64,000 nucleotides of DNA from Phocaeicola sp. (GTDB lineage Bacteria > Bacteroidota > Bacteroidia > Bacteroidales > Bacteroidaceae). Positions 9,652-19,149 of this stretch are shown here, one piece after another. The stretch's first letter is position 1. Every line of letters starts with the position of its first letter. Both the position numbers and the translations under genes were made by a program. The DNA lies in contig JARIAN010000086.1 of the NCBI GenBank assembly GCA_029257865.1, forward strand, positions 33,256-97,255, given 5' to 3'. The notes beneath the pieces are model-generated. The model had not been told where the DNA came from. It saw nothing but the letters and a program-made list of their open reading frames with translations, and searched no databases.

Positions 9652-9682
9652 TTGTTTTTTTTAATGTTTTTATTTACTTTTG
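9652..9682 (+). promoter_or_regulatory. Bacteroides-type promoter for the first SusC/SusD pair
   Basis: A -33 TTG at 9652 and a -7 TACTTTTG at 9675-9682 are separated by 20 bases, matching TTG-N19/20-TAnnTTTG. The predicted leader before the SusC ATG is about 70 bases. Confidence 0.75.
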
Positions 9683-9759
9683 CAGCTATTAAAGAAACTA
9701 AAGACTTCTAAAAATAGGTATAGTCATAGTTTTCTATGTGTAAATTAAAACTTTAATCT

Positions 9760-12700
9760 ATGCTAAATCATTTAAAATCAATGTGTTGTACTCTATCCCT
9801 AATGGGGGGGATAGGAGCAGCATCTGTAGTTCCTTTGCCTGGAATGGCAGCTACAGAAATCTCTCAGCAGAATGAACAATGTAAAGGTTTCGTAAAAGAT
9901 GCTAATGGTGAATCAATCATAGGTGCATCTGTTGTAGTCAAAGGTAGTTCTAATGGTACTATCACAGATTTTGACGGACGATTTGCTTTGAGTAATGTAA
10001 ACAAAGGAGATGTTATTCAAGTTTCATTTGTAGGTTATAGAACTTTTGAAACAAAGTGGAATGGTTCTGCTTTAGACATTACTTTAAAAGAAGATACAGA
10101 GGTATTGGATGAGGTCGTTGTGGTAGGTTATGGTACTCAGAAAAAAGTAAATGTAACAGGTGCTGTTAGTATGGTCGACTCTAAAGTGATGGAGTCTCGT
10201 CCGGTTCAGAATGTAGCTCAAGCATTACAAGGCCAGATTCCGGGTTTGACCATGTCTATTGGTAATGGTGGCGGTACGCTAGATAGTAAGATGAATTTTT
10301 CTATCCGTGGTGGTGGTACTATCGGTACAGGCTCTTCCGGTAATCCATTGGTCTTGATTGATGGTATTGAAGGGGACATGAATACTGTCAATCCGAATGA
10401 TATTGAAAATGTATCTGTATTGAAAGATGCTGCTTCTGCTTCTATTTACGGTGCCCGTGCTGCATTTGGTGTAATTTTGATTACTACTAAAAGTGGAAAG
10501 AGCGGTAAGACTAAGGTGAATTATACAGGAAATGTGCGTTTCTCTACCGCTATCCAGATACCAGAAATGGTAAATTCTATTCAGTTTGCAGAATACTTCA
10601 ATCGAGCCAGTACGAATGATGGAGGTGCTCAGATATTTTCAAATGAGGTGATGGATAATATGCATAAATATATTAATGGTGAATTTACAGATCCTTCCCA
10701 GCCGGAATATTGGGGAACTACTGTAAATAAGACCAATAATCATTATAATGCGTATGGAGCTTCGTTTGCCAATACTAATTGGTTTGATGAATTCTATGAT
10801 AAAAATGTACCGTCGCACGAGCATAATGTAAGCATTAGTGGAGGTACTGAAAAACTGACTTATATGGTGAGTGGAAACTTCTTGAGTCAGAAAGGGTTGC
10901 TTCGTCATGGGGAGGATAAGTTTAAGCGTTATACAATGAATGCTAAAATTTCGGCGCAGTTGACAGATTGGGCAAAGATGAATTATTCAGCAAAATGGAC
11001 TAGAGAGAATTATGAACGTCCTACTTATATGACAGGTCTGTTCTTTCATAATATCGCTCGCCGTTGGCCGACTTGTCCGGCGGTAGACCCACATGGACAC
11101 TCGTTCCCTGACATGGAAATTATCCAAATGGAAGAGGGTGGTGTACAGAATAATGAAAAGAACTGGTATACCAATCAGTTGCAGTTTATTTTTGAACCGT
11201 TGAAAGATTGGCATATTACAGTAGAAGGAAATATGCGTCATCATACTGAAAAGGGACACTGGGCTGTTTTGCCTATCTATGGTTATGATGCAGATGACAA
11301 ACCATATTTGTTGTCGTGGAACGGTGGTACTGCCGGATATTCTGAGGTAAGGGATGAAAGGAAATCACAAGATTATTTTTCAACTACCTTCTTTAGTGAT
11401 TATTCAAAAACTATAGCCGGTCATTATTTTAAAGTCATGGCAGGTTTTAATGCCGAACTTTATAAAGATAGTAATTTATGGGGTTTCGGTACGAATATTA
11501 TAACTCCAAATGTTCCGGAATTGGGAACAACACAATCTGATCAGAAGACAGGAAGTGGTGCAGGTGAACTTGCCATTGCCGGTTTTTTTGGTCGTTTGAA
11601 CTATAACTATAAGGAACGCTATATTTTGGAAGCCAATTTACGTTATGACGGTTCTTCTAGATTTATTGGTGATAAGCGATGGAGATTATTCCCTTCTTTC
11701 TCTGCCGGTTGGAATATCGCACGAGAAAGTTTTTTTGAACCTTTGGTTGAAACAATAGGTACTTTAAAATTAAGAGGTTCTTGGGGACAGTTGGGTAATA
11801 ATAATGTAGAGAGTTATTATCCGTTTTTCCAAGGAATGCCGACAGGAGTGAATTCTACAGGTTGGCTGATTGGTGGAAATAAACAGAATGCAGCAGGATT
11901 GCCAGGTATTGTAAGTAGTTCAATGACTTGGGAAACGATTGAAAGCTGGGACTTAGGTTTTGACTGGGGAATGTTTAGTAATCGTTTTACCGGTTCATTT
12001 AGTTATTATAATAGATGGACTAAAGATATGGTTGCTGATGCTTCTCCACTGCCGGGTATTCTAGGTGTTACTCCTCCAAAATTGAATAATGCCAATTTGA
12101 AGTCTTATGGTTGGGAATTGGAACTTTCTTGGAGAGACCAAATCAGAGACTTTAAATATGGTGTACGATTGGTTTTGGATGATAACCAGGAAAAAATTAC
12201 AAAATACTATAATCCTACAGGCGCATTGAATAATCATTATGCAGGTAAGAAACTGGGAGAGATATGGGGCTATACCACTGTTGGATTGGCACAAACTCAA
12301 GAACAGATGGACCAGCATTTGGCGGATAACAAACCTAACTGGGGGTCTGCATGGACTGCGGGTGATGTAATGTACAAAGACTTAAATGGTGACGGAAAAG
12401 TAACCAATGGTGAAAATACTTTAGATAGTCATGGTGACTTAAAGATTATCGGTAATGATAAGCCTCGCTATAAATTTGGTCTTACTTTGGATGGTGCTTG
12501 GAAAGGTTTGGACTTTTCATTATTCATGCAAGGTGTGATGAAGCGTGATTATTGGTTGTCCGGACCATATTTCTGGGGTGCTGAAGGTAGTGAATGGCAG
12601 TCTACTTGTTTTAAAGAACATTTGGATTATTGGACTCCTGAAAATCCTGGAGCTTACTATCCTCGTCCTTTGTTTGGTTCTGCAGGAAAAAACCATCAAA

Positions 12701-12954
12701 CGCAGACCGGTTATTTGCAAAGTGCGGCTTATTTGCGTATAAAGAACTTCCAAGTGGGATATACATTGCCTCGTAAGTGGTGCAATAATATGGGAATTGA
12801 ATCTGTACGTATTTATTTCTCTGGTGATAATCTGCTTACTTTCAGTAGTATCTCTGATGTATTCGATCCGGAAACTCTTGGTGGAGACTGGGGACCAGGA
12901 AAGATTTATCCATTGCAAAGAACCTTGTCGTTTGGTTTAAATGTTAACTTCTAA
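9760..12954 (+). CDS. SusC/RagA-like TonB-dependent outer membrane receptor
   Basis: TonB-powered barrel for import of oligosaccharides or peptides across the outer membrane with a SusD lid. 1064 residues: a signal peptide (about 1-30); a carboxypeptidase-regulatory-like beta-sandwich (about 41-110); a TonB box near 115-125 (EVLDEVVVVGYG); a plug with SIRGGGTIG and LKDAASASIYGARAAFGVILITTKSG; then a 22-strand-type barrel ending in the aromatic outer-membrane signal (LSFGLNVNF). A DLNGDGKVTNGE loop suggests a bound cation. SusD follows after 15 bases and a GH16 enzyme after that. Its first 60 residues closely resemble those of the SusC at 19561, but the barrel differs. Confidence 0.96.
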   Translation: MLNHLKSMCCTLSLMGGIGAASVVPLPGMAATEISQQNEQCKGFVKDANGESIIGASVVVKGSSNGTITDFDGRFALSNVNKGDVIQVSFVGYRTFETKWNGSALDITLKEDTEVLDEVVVVGYGTQKKVNVTGAVSMVDSKVMESRPVQNVAQALQGQIPGLTMSIGNGGGTLDSKMNFSIRGGGTIGTGSSGNPLVLIDGIEGDMNTVNPNDIENVSVLKDAASASIYGARAAFGVILITTKSGKSGKTKVNYTGNVRFSTAIQIPEMVNSIQFAEYFNRASTNDGGAQIFSNEVMDNMHKYINGEFTDPSQPEYWGTTVNKTNNHYNAYGASFANTNWFDEFYDKNVPSHEHNVSISGGTEKLTYMVSGNFLSQKGLLRHGEDKFKRYTMNAKISAQLTDWAKMNYSAKWTRENYERPTYMTGLFFHNIARRWPTCPAVDPHGHSFPDMEIIQMEEGGVQNNEKNWYTNQLQFIFEPLKDWHITVEGNMRHHTEKGHWAVLPIYGYDADDKPYLLSWNGGTAGYSEVRDERKSQDYFSTTFFSDYSKTIAGHYFKVMAGFNAELYKDSNLWGFGTNIITPNVPELGTTQSDQKTGSGAGELAIAGFFGRLNYNYKERYILEANLRYDGSSRFIGDKRWRLFPSFSAGWNIARESFFEPLVETIGTLKLRGSWGQLGNNNVESYYPFFQGMPTGVNSTGWLIGGNKQNAAGLPGIVSSSMTWETIESWDLGFDWGMFSNRFTGSFSYYNRWTKDMVADASPLPGILGVTPPKLNNANLKSYGWELELSWRDQIRDFKYGVRLVLDDNQEKITKYYNPTGALNNHYAGKKLGEIWGYTTVGLAQTQEQMDQHLADNKPNWGSAWTAGDVMYKDLNGDGKVTNGENTLDSHGDLKIIGNDKPRYKFGLTLDGAWKGLDFSLFMQGVMKRDYWLSGPYFWGAEGSEWQSTCFKEHLDYWTPENPGAYYPRPLFGSAGKNHQTQTGYLQSAAYLRIKNFQVGYTLPRKWCNNMGIESVRIYFSGDNLLTFSSISDVFDPETLGGDWGPGKIYPLQRTLSFGLNVNF

Positions 12955-12969
12955 AATTGAAAGAAAATT

Positions 12970-14970
12970 ATGAAATTGAATAAATATATTATCGCTTCCA
13001 TGCTTTTTGGGATGGGCGGTATAGGATTGACTTCATGTGAAGATTTTTTGGATCGTGAGCCGATAGCTACTGTTACTCCTGATACATATTTTACAACTGT
13101 TGAGCAGCTAGCTGCATATTTGAACAATTATTATGATGGCCATTTGGTTAACTCTCAAGGGCAGCAGTTGTATCATCCTCAGGCTTGGAATTCAGGCTTG
13201 GCCAATAATGATAATAATACAGATAATTTATTGCAAGGTGAAGGCAATATAGGTTATTTTGCGGGTGACTGGAAAGTATCGGAAGGGCAAACACTTCAGG
13301 GAGATTACGGAAAGATTCGTGTGTGGAATTATTTTTTGAATACGGTTTCAGATAGAATGGCAAAAGGACTCATCTCCGGTGATAGTGAAACTTTGAATCA
13401 CTATTTAGGGGAAGGATATTTTTTCCGTGCGATGGCTTATTACAATCTTATGGTAAGAATTGGTGATTTGCCTATTATCAAAGAAGTTCTTCCTAATGAA
13501 GAGGCTTATTTGCAGGAAAAATCAGTGCGTGAGCCTAGAAATGTGGTGGCTCGATTCATCTTGAGTGATTTAGATGAAGCGATTAAGCGACTGAAAGATT
13601 GTGGATTTATGGATAATCAGCGTGTTAATAAGCAAGTGGCATTATTGTATAAATCGAGAGTGGCTTTGTTTGAGGGAACTTTTGAAAAGTATCATAAGGG
13701 TAGCGGACGTGTTCCGGGTGATGCTAATTGGCCGGGAAAGAATTTCTCGGGTAATATTGATGAAGAAATTAAATTCTTCTTTACTGAGGCAATGAAGGCG
13801 GCAGAACAGGTTGCAGACAAGGTCGCATTGCAAACTAACTCTCATGTAATGAACCCTAAATTTGGACAGATTTATGGTTGGAATCCTTATTTTGAAATGT
13901 TCAGCCAACCCAATTTGGCAGGGGTTTCAGAAGTGCTTTTGTGGAAAGAATATAATAAAGGACAAAATATCTCTCATAATGCTCCACATCGTTTGGAACT
14001 GGGCGATAATAATGGACTTACACGTAGCTTAATTTCTTCATTCTTGATGAAGAACGGACTTCCTGTTTATGCATCTAACTCTGGTTTTAAAGGAGACAAG
14101 AGCTTGGATAAAGAATCTGAAGGTAGAGATGAAAGAATGCAACTCTTTGTTTGGGCTGAAAATACGGTGCTGAAAAGTGACCCGGCAGAATCGAGTGTAA
14201 AAGATACAGGAGTGGTCGTTCATTTGGAAAAACCTAATATTACTGACCCGTCTGTACAGACACGCGACTTAACCGGCTATAGGCAGCGTAAGCACTTTAC
14301 TTATGATTATAATCAGAGATATAGTGATGAAACATTGGGAACGAATGCTTGTCCTATTTTTCGCTCGGCTGAAGCTTATTTGAATTATATTGAAGCTTGT
14401 TACGAGAAGGACCAAAAGCTTGATGCCAAGGCTACTGCTTATTGGAAGGCTATTAGAGCCCGTGCCGGTGTGGATGAAGATTTCCAAAAGACAATTGCTA
14501 ACACTGATATGACTAAGGAAGCTGAACTGAACGATTTGGGTGTATGGTCTGCCGGCAAAATGGTAGATGCTACTTTGTATAACATCCGTCGCGAACGTCG
14601 TTGTGAATTTATTGGTGAAGGTATGCGTTGGGATGACTTGAAGAGATGGCGTTCTTGGGATAGATTGTTTACCAAACCATTTATTCCTGAAGGTATGAAC
14701 TTATGGGATGAAGCTTATAAGAACTATACTAAAGATACAGAAAAACTGATAGCCGATGGCACTACCAACTCTAATGTATCTATGAAGTCTGTAAGTAAGT
14801 ATATGCGTCCGTTGCAGCGTTGGAAGACCAATAACCAACTATATAATGGATATACATGGAAAAAGGCATATTATTTGAACCCTATCGGTATCAGCGAACT
14901 GAAACTGGCTCCTAACTTGTATCAAAATCCTTATTGGCCGTCTAACGAAGCCGGTTTGCCTCTTGAATAA
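12970..14970 (+). CDS. SusD/RagB family surface glycan-binding lipoprotein
   Basis: Surface lipoprotein that caps the adjacent SusC and captures the ligand. The 666 residues start with a lipoprotein signal ending GLTSC, with the modified Cys at residue 23. Next come the family-typical EDFLDREP, YFFRAMAYYNLMVRIGDLP (helical TPR core) and the C-terminal RRERRCEFIGEGMRWDDLKRWR block. The start follows SusC by 15 bases. Ligand is not predictable from sequence; the downstream GH16 gene suggests a beta-linked galactan or glucan chain. Confidence 0.95.
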   Translation: MKLNKYIIASMLFGMGGIGLTSCEDFLDREPIATVTPDTYFTTVEQLAAYLNNYYDGHLVNSQGQQLYHPQAWNSGLANNDNNTDNLLQGEGNIGYFAGDWKVSEGQTLQGDYGKIRVWNYFLNTVSDRMAKGLISGDSETLNHYLGEGYFFRAMAYYNLMVRIGDLPIIKEVLPNEEAYLQEKSVREPRNVVARFILSDLDEAIKRLKDCGFMDNQRVNKQVALLYKSRVALFEGTFEKYHKGSGRVPGDANWPGKNFSGNIDEEIKFFFTEAMKAAEQVADKVALQTNSHVMNPKFGQIYGWNPYFEMFSQPNLAGVSEVLLWKEYNKGQNISHNAPHRLELGDNNGLTRSLISSFLMKNGLPVYASNSGFKGDKSLDKESEGRDERMQLFVWAENTVLKSDPAESSVKDTGVVVHLEKPNITDPSVQTRDLTGYRQRKHFTYDYNQRYSDETLGTNACPIFRSAEAYLNYIEACYEKDQKLDAKATAYWKAIRARAGVDEDFQKTIANTDMTKEAELNDLGVWSAGKMVDATLYNIRRERRCEFIGEGMRWDDLKRWRSWDRLFTKPFIPEGMNLWDEAYKNYTKDTEKLIADGTTNSNVSMKSVSKYMRPLQRWKTNNQLYNGYTWKKAYYLNPIGISELKLAPNLYQNPYWPSNEAGLPLE

Positions 14971-15007
14971 AAGAGAAAGCATATATATAATAAGGTAGAT
15001 TTTAATA

Positions 15008-15055
15008 AGAGAACTATATCCGGCTTTTGAGAAAGTGGATATAGTTCTCTTTTTG
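15008..15055 (+). terminator. Terminator between SusD and GH16
   Basis: A perfect 14-bp stem (AGAGAACTATATCC with GGATATAGTTCTCT) around a 15-base loop is followed by TTTTT. It implies the GH16 gene is expressed partly or wholly separately from SusCD. Confidence 0.85.
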
Positions 15056-15110
15056 TGGTTGGATGTTACCAAAATGTATTAATTTTGGAGTGATTTTAAA
15101 ACGATAATAT

Positions 15111-15902
15111 ATGAGAATGATTAAAGCTGCAGCGTTATTTGCTATAGGAATAGGAATGGGAAGTACTTTGTTTGCTTCAGAACCTAAATATAAATTATTC
15201 TGGAAAGAAACTTTCAGAGGACGTGAAATTAATGATAGATATTGGAGTAAGATTCCAAGAGGTGGTTCCGACTGGAACCGTCATATGTCGGATGAATCGT
15301 CACTCTATGAGGTGAAGCGTGGCAAGTTGGTATTGCGTGGTAAGGTTAACAATGGTATTTCACCGCAAGATACCGCCCGTTACATCACAGGAGGTGTCTA
15401 CACTAAAGACAAACAGACATTGACTTATGGCAAGGTAGAAGTAAAAGCAAAACTTCAGGCGGCTCAAGGTGCTTGGCCTGCTATCTGGCTACTTCCTGCA
15501 GAAGGGAAATGGCCTAATGCCGGAGAAATAGATATTATGGAACGGTTGAATCGTGATGCCTTTGCTTATCAGACTGTTCATTCGTATTATACTTATGTGT
15601 TGAAAGAAACCGAAAACCCTCCTCATGGTGGAAAGGGTGCGATAAATCCGGAAGGGTATAATGTGTATGCCGTGGAAATATTGCCCGACAGTCTGGTGTT
15701 CTCCATCAACGGAAACCACACCTTTACCTATCCCCGTGTTCAGACAGACAAAAAAGGCCAGTATCCGTTTGGCACACCTTTTTATCTGTTGGTAGACATG
15801 CAGATAGAAGGCTCTTGGGTAGGTAAGGCCAATCCAAAAGATTATCCGGTGGAAATGAAGATAGATTGGGTGAAGTTTTATTCTTTGGATGAAGGAGAGT
15901 AA
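15111..15902 (+). CDS. Secreted GH16 endo-glycoside hydrolase
   Basis: Endo-acting beta-jelly-roll glycosidase, predicted periplasmic or exported. 263 residues with a signal peptide (about 1-22, cleaved near FASEP). It is a single catalytic domain with the retaining active site GEIDIMERL (E-x-D-x-x-E; nucleophile, assisting Asp and acid/base Glu) near residue 145. It also has WPAIWLLPAEGKWP, typical of the laminarinase-like GH16_3 group. Characterised gut members of this group include beta-1,3/1,4-glucanases and mucin O-glycanases that cut poly-LacNAc. Which applies here cannot be decided by reading; the nearby PL8 host-glycan lyase mildly favours a host substrate. It follows SusCD but is separated by a strong terminator. 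Confidence 0.92.
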   Translation: MRMIKAAALFAIGIGMGSTLFASEPKYKLFWKETFRGREINDRYWSKIPRGGSDWNRHMSDESSLYEVKRGKLVLRGKVNNGISPQDTARYITGGVYTKDKQTLTYGKVEVKAKLQAAQGAWPAIWLLPAEGKWPNAGEIDIMERLNRDAFAYQTVHSYYTYVLKETENPPHGGKGAINPEGYNVYAVEILPDSLVFSINGNHTFTYPRVQTDKKGQYPFGTPFYLLVDMQIEGSWVGKANPKDYPVEMKIDWVKFYSLDEGE

Positions 15903-15927
15903 TAGTTTGGTAGAAAAATGAAAAGAA

Positions 15928-15974
15928 AACGTTATATGGCATGGTTCTTCTTGGAACTGGCTATATAGCGTTTC
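15928..15974. terminator. Long hairpin between convergent GH16 and queE
   Basis: AAACGTTATAT pairs with ATATAGCGTTT (one G-U) with a nested GGTTC/GAAC inner stem. It sits between two convergent genes and is T-rich on both exits, so it probably ends transcription in both directions. Confidence 0.55.
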
Positions 15975-15998
15975 CTTTCTATCTTAAGCTATCGGCAA

Positions 15999-16544
15999 TT
16001 AAGGAATGTCAATCAGTTTATGTGTCTGTAGACTGAGTCTCCATTGCGGATTTTTTTTGATGTATTCAATCACTTGGGCGGTGTTTTTGCCTGAGCATGG
16101 CTGCAGAAAATAATGTGAAGCAGGCAATTGCAGGTAAGCGGAAACTTCCTGTCCGGTATATACTACTTTTATTTCATCTATCTGTTGAACTTTCAAGTTG
16201 CCACCTTGTTTGGGAGAGCAAGTCACCCAGTCTATTTGTTGGGGTAAAATACAAGTACCGTTGGTTTCGATGGCGATGTATTTTCCCGCATTGTGCAGTT
16301 TGTCTATCAACTCGTCATCAATCCATAATCCAGGTTCTCCTCCAGTAAGGATGACCATTTTACAAGGGTAAGCATTGATGCGTGCCAGTATCTCTTCGTC
16401 TGTAAGCATCTCTCCCGATTCATGTTGAGTGTCGCAGAAGTCACAGTGGAGGTTACATCCGGAGAAACGAACAAAAACGGCAGGAGTACCTACATGAAAG
16501 CCTTCTCCTTGTAGGCTGTAGAATATTTCGTTAATCTTTCTCAT
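15999..16544 (-). CDS. queE: 7-carboxy-7-deazaguanine synthase (radical SAM)
   Basis: Ring-contracting step of the queuosine (7-deazaguanine) pathway, turning carboxytetrahydropterin into CDG in the cytosol. The N-terminus MRKINEIFYSLQGEG and the radical SAM cluster motif CNLHCDFCDTQ identify it. I chose the ATG at 16544 (182 residues) because this is the family's usual N-terminus; the open frame extends upstream to 16571. The gene overlaps the end of queD by 14 bases, so the pair is translationally coupled. No queC or queF is seen here. Confidence 0.93.
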   Translation of the reverse strand: MRKINEIFYSLQGEGFHVGTPAVFVRFSGCNLHCDFCDTQHESGEMLTDEEILARINAYPCKMVILTGGEPGLWIDDELIDKLHNAGKYIAIETNGTCILPQQIDWVTCSPKQGGNLKVQQIDEIKVVYTGQEVSAYLQLPASHYFLQPCSGKNTAQVIEYIKKNPQWRLSLQTHKLIDIP

Positions 16545-16863
16545 AGATAGCTGTATTACCTTCCGACTCACTTACTTCAACCTTGAAGCAATGAGATACT
16601 TGACTGCAAATCCATTGTGCGATATTTTCTGCTGTTGGATTAAAAGGAAGTACATCGTTAAGATGCTTATGGTCTAATTGGTCTTTTACTACTTTTTTGA
16701 TGTGGGAAAAGTCAACTACCATTCCATTTTCGTCCAGCTCATAGGAACGACAATAAACTGTGATAATCCAGTTGTGACCGTGAAGTTGTTCGCATTTGCT
16801 CGAATAAGATAAATTCAAGAAATGAGAAGCTGAAATTTCCATTCTTTTGATTACTGTGTACAT
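16531..16863 (-). CDS. queD: 6-carboxy-5,6,7,8-tetrahydropterin synthase
   Basis: Converts dihydroneopterin triphosphate to carboxytetrahydropterin, the substrate of QueE encoded just downstream. With the ATG at 16863 it has 110 residues, the normal size. It shows zinc ligands in SASHF and LHGHNW plus the catalytic Cys of KCEQLHGH. The longer open frame starting at 16911 adds 16 residues with no family resemblance, so I reject it. The queD-queE pair sits inside an otherwise glycan-related region and is transcribed against it. Confidence 0.92.
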   Translation of the reverse strand: MYTVIKRMEISASHFLNLSYSSKCEQLHGHNWIITVYCRSYELDENGMVVDFSHIKKVVKDQLDHKHLNDVLPFNPTAENIAQWICSQVSHCFKVEVSESEGNTAIYEKD

Positions 16864-17020
16864 AAGATAGGTTGTGTTAATACATAAATCTAAAAATCTG
16901 CTTAATGTCACCTCAGCAGTGCGGCAAAATTACATAAATGATTTTATATAAGCATTATAATTTGTTTGATTTTATGGATTGGTAACAAGTATTCTATCAG
17001 GAAGCCTTGAGTGGAAATAT

Positions 17021-17057
17021 AAAAATCCCGGACCTGAATGAGGACCGGGATTTTTAT
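17021..17057 (-). terminator. Terminator downstream of the CBM9/GHL10-like gene
   Basis: AAAAATCCCGG at 17021 and CCGGGATTTTT at 17045 form an 11-bp arm, extended by GAC/GTC-type inner pairs. It reads into poly-T on the minus strand, about 40 bases after that gene's stop. Confidence 0.8.
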
Positions 17058-17094
17058 CATAAAGAAAGTATATCTTTATAGGTGATTACTTTGG

Positions 17095-19149
17095 TTATTT
17101 GCTTATCTGAAAACCTTTTTTAGCCAAATAATCTTTCAGTTTCAGCAGATATTCTTCGTTTGGACCATCGAAGAATGAAACGCCAGATGCTCCGTTATCG
17201 AAAGCGGCGTCCAATGCAGCTTCAAAGTCGTCTTTGATATCAGGGAAGAACAGGCCAGCGTAAACTTTTGCTTTTCCATTTACAGTTTGTACGCTCTCTT
17301 TTACAGAGCTGCCAATCCAGTCGGCTCCTTCAAAGTAGAAGCCATTGTAAATCATTGGGAAGTAAGCATCCAGGTGCCAATTGCCCCAATCTTGTCGAAC
17401 CATACTCTTGGCCATGGAAGGTCCAGGGAATACAGCTGATGAAATAGGAGTTCCACCATTAGCTTTCACAGTCTTAGTAATAGTATCAATTACTTTAGAG
17501 ATACTGTTCAAGCGGAAGTTTACCCATGACTGGTTCTGCATAGGGAACTGCAAGTCAAGAGGGTCTTTTCCTGTCATTTCCTTGAATTTCTTGCGGCATA
17601 CATCACAATAGCAGTAATCGTATTCCGGCAGTTCTTTTGTCTGCTCGATATCATAATTTTTCCATAGGCCTACAGGGAGCACTACGTCTGGGAAACGTGC
17701 ATAGTCTAAGTGAACTCCGTCTACATAAGGCAATTTAGATATCTTCACGTAGTCTTGAGCCAAATATTCAGCTACCCCTTCGTGATTTGGGCATAAGAAG
17801 CGGTAATAGTCTACGTATGCAGGCTTGTCGAAAGATGATTCTCCCTTACGGTTTACGGCAAACCAGTCAGGATGAGTTTCCAGTACCTCTCTACGGTTCA
17901 TTGTCCATTTCCAATAGTGAGCTTCCAATCCGGCTTCCTTGCAAAGTTTGTAGACGCGTTCGTCATATCCTTCAAACATTACACCGCTGATGCCGCAGTC
18001 TTTCATCAATTTAAATTCTTTGAGATAATCTGCAGAAGACTTGTCTTCCTTGATGCGCATCCACATCCAGTTCTTGACAATGCGTGGTGATATCTTTTCT
18101 ACTTGGAAGCGACCTTCGTGGTTCAATGTGTAACGTACCCCTTCGCTAGGCAAGCTGATAGACATTAAATAAGTATGTGCAGTAGCTTCAACCTGGATAG
18201 TTGCATCTTTTGGCAGATCTTTGTATTCAGCGTCACTTAAGAAGAAGTTGTCTACTGTGCGGATGTAGTTGTTTTCTTTAGCATGGAAATTCTGCTGTTC
18301 ATAGAACATTGCCCAAATTAATTTGTATGCAGCCATATTATATGGATACTTGAACGTTTCAGTTCCACTGCCTACAGTCTTGTCAGAGAAGTATAAGAAT
18401 CCCCAACGGTCCGGCATGTGCATATCGATTTTTCCAGTAGGTTGCCATACCCAATTTTCTTCCGGTCCGCCTTTTTTCAACCATTGAACACGAGAGAAGT
18501 TGATGCGCCAATAGTTTCCGGCTTTCAGAGGGTTGTTGAAGTTCATGGTCAAGGCTTTGTGAGGAATGGCCATTTCCACACTCCACTGTTTGTCTGTGTC
18601 CGTCGATTTGTTGAGAGTTCCTACTTTATTTACTGCCAGTTTCAGTCCAGGGCAGTCCCATTGAATCATGAAATTACCACCACTACGGTATGGGCGGTCA
18701 AGCATCAAGTCAAAGATGACTTCGCGTGCATTGTTTTCTATTTCAAAATAATGATGACCGTCACCATCTGGATCAATGAAAACTTCGAAGTCATTGTCGT
18801 GGTAGATGATGGTGTCGCGCTGAGTCAGTCTAGCTACGATGTCTTTTTCTTCCAATACCGCTCCTACATATAAATAGTCATCATCCCAAAGCATTTTTGC
18901 ATAAGTGTCATAGATAGGTTTTGCAAAACCTTCTCCACTGATGTCTACAAAAGAAGAAGTAGGTTGCGACAATGTCCAAGATTGTTCTTTCAGCTTACCG
19001 TCGATCTTGATAGGGTCGGCTGTTCGGTGACACACATAACCTTGCGGTAAAGTAAGGGTGCGTTCATGTTTTTCAAACAAACTCTGTCCGTAAGCATTCA
19101 TGCTACAGATTCCAGAGAATAGAAATGCTAAAAGTTTAAATTTATTCAT
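17095..19149 (-). CDS. Secreted CBM9-like / GHL10-like putative glycoside hydrolase
   Basis: Probable exported carbohydrate-active protein of unproven activity. 684 residues: a signal peptide (about 1-22, MNAYGQS); a CBM9-type beta-sandwich (about 44-255: KIDGKLKEQSW, DDDYLYVGAVLEE, NDFEVFIDPDGDGHHYFEIE); a linker; then a TIM-barrel segment (about 355-680) resembling the GHL10/DUF187 hydrolase-like family. That segment shows VDGVHLDYARFPD, DAYFPMIYNG and GVSFFDGPNEEY. Conserved Asp/Glu in HLDYARFPD may be catalytic. It is transcribed away from the SusC at 19561 with a shared intergenic region and is likely part of the same uptake locus. Alternative: a substrate-binding, non-catalytic barrel. 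Confidence 0.8.
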   Translation of the reverse strand: MNKFKLLAFLFSGICSMNAYGQSLFEKHERTLTLPQGYVCHRTADPIKIDGKLKEQSWTLSQPTSSFVDISGEGFAKPIYDTYAKMLWDDDYLYVGAVLEEKDIVARLTQRDTIIYHDNDFEVFIDPDGDGHHYFEIENNAREVIFDLMLDRPYRSGGNFMIQWDCPGLKLAVNKVGTLNKSTDTDKQWSVEMAIPHKALTMNFNNPLKAGNYWRINFSRVQWLKKGGPEENWVWQPTGKIDMHMPDRWGFLYFSDKTVGSGTETFKYPYNMAAYKLIWAMFYEQQNFHAKENNYIRTVDNFFLSDAEYKDLPKDATIQVEATAHTYLMSISLPSEGVRYTLNHEGRFQVEKISPRIVKNWMWMRIKEDKSSADYLKEFKLMKDCGISGVMFEGYDERVYKLCKEAGLEAHYWKWTMNRREVLETHPDWFAVNRKGESSFDKPAYVDYYRFLCPNHEGVAEYLAQDYVKISKLPYVDGVHLDYARFPDVVLPVGLWKNYDIEQTKELPEYDYCYCDVCRKKFKEMTGKDPLDLQFPMQNQSWVNFRLNSISKVIDTITKTVKANGGTPISSAVFPGPSMAKSMVRQDWGNWHLDAYFPMIYNGFYFEGADWIGSSVKESVQTVNGKAKVYAGLFFPDIKDDFEAALDAAFDNGASGVSFFDGPNEEYLLKLKDYLAKKGFQISK

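Larger units (their letters stand above)
8878..9759. other. AT-rich intergenic region with palindromes upstream of a SusC gene
   Basis: About 880 bases without a credible gene. It holds a 9-bp hairpin (CCTTTTTTC at 9077 with GAAAAAAGG at 9092), the perfect palindrome at 9140-9179, and the SusC promoter at 9652-9682. The rest is AT-rich with no recognisable coding remnant; small degenerate fragments cannot be excluded. Confidence 0.6.
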
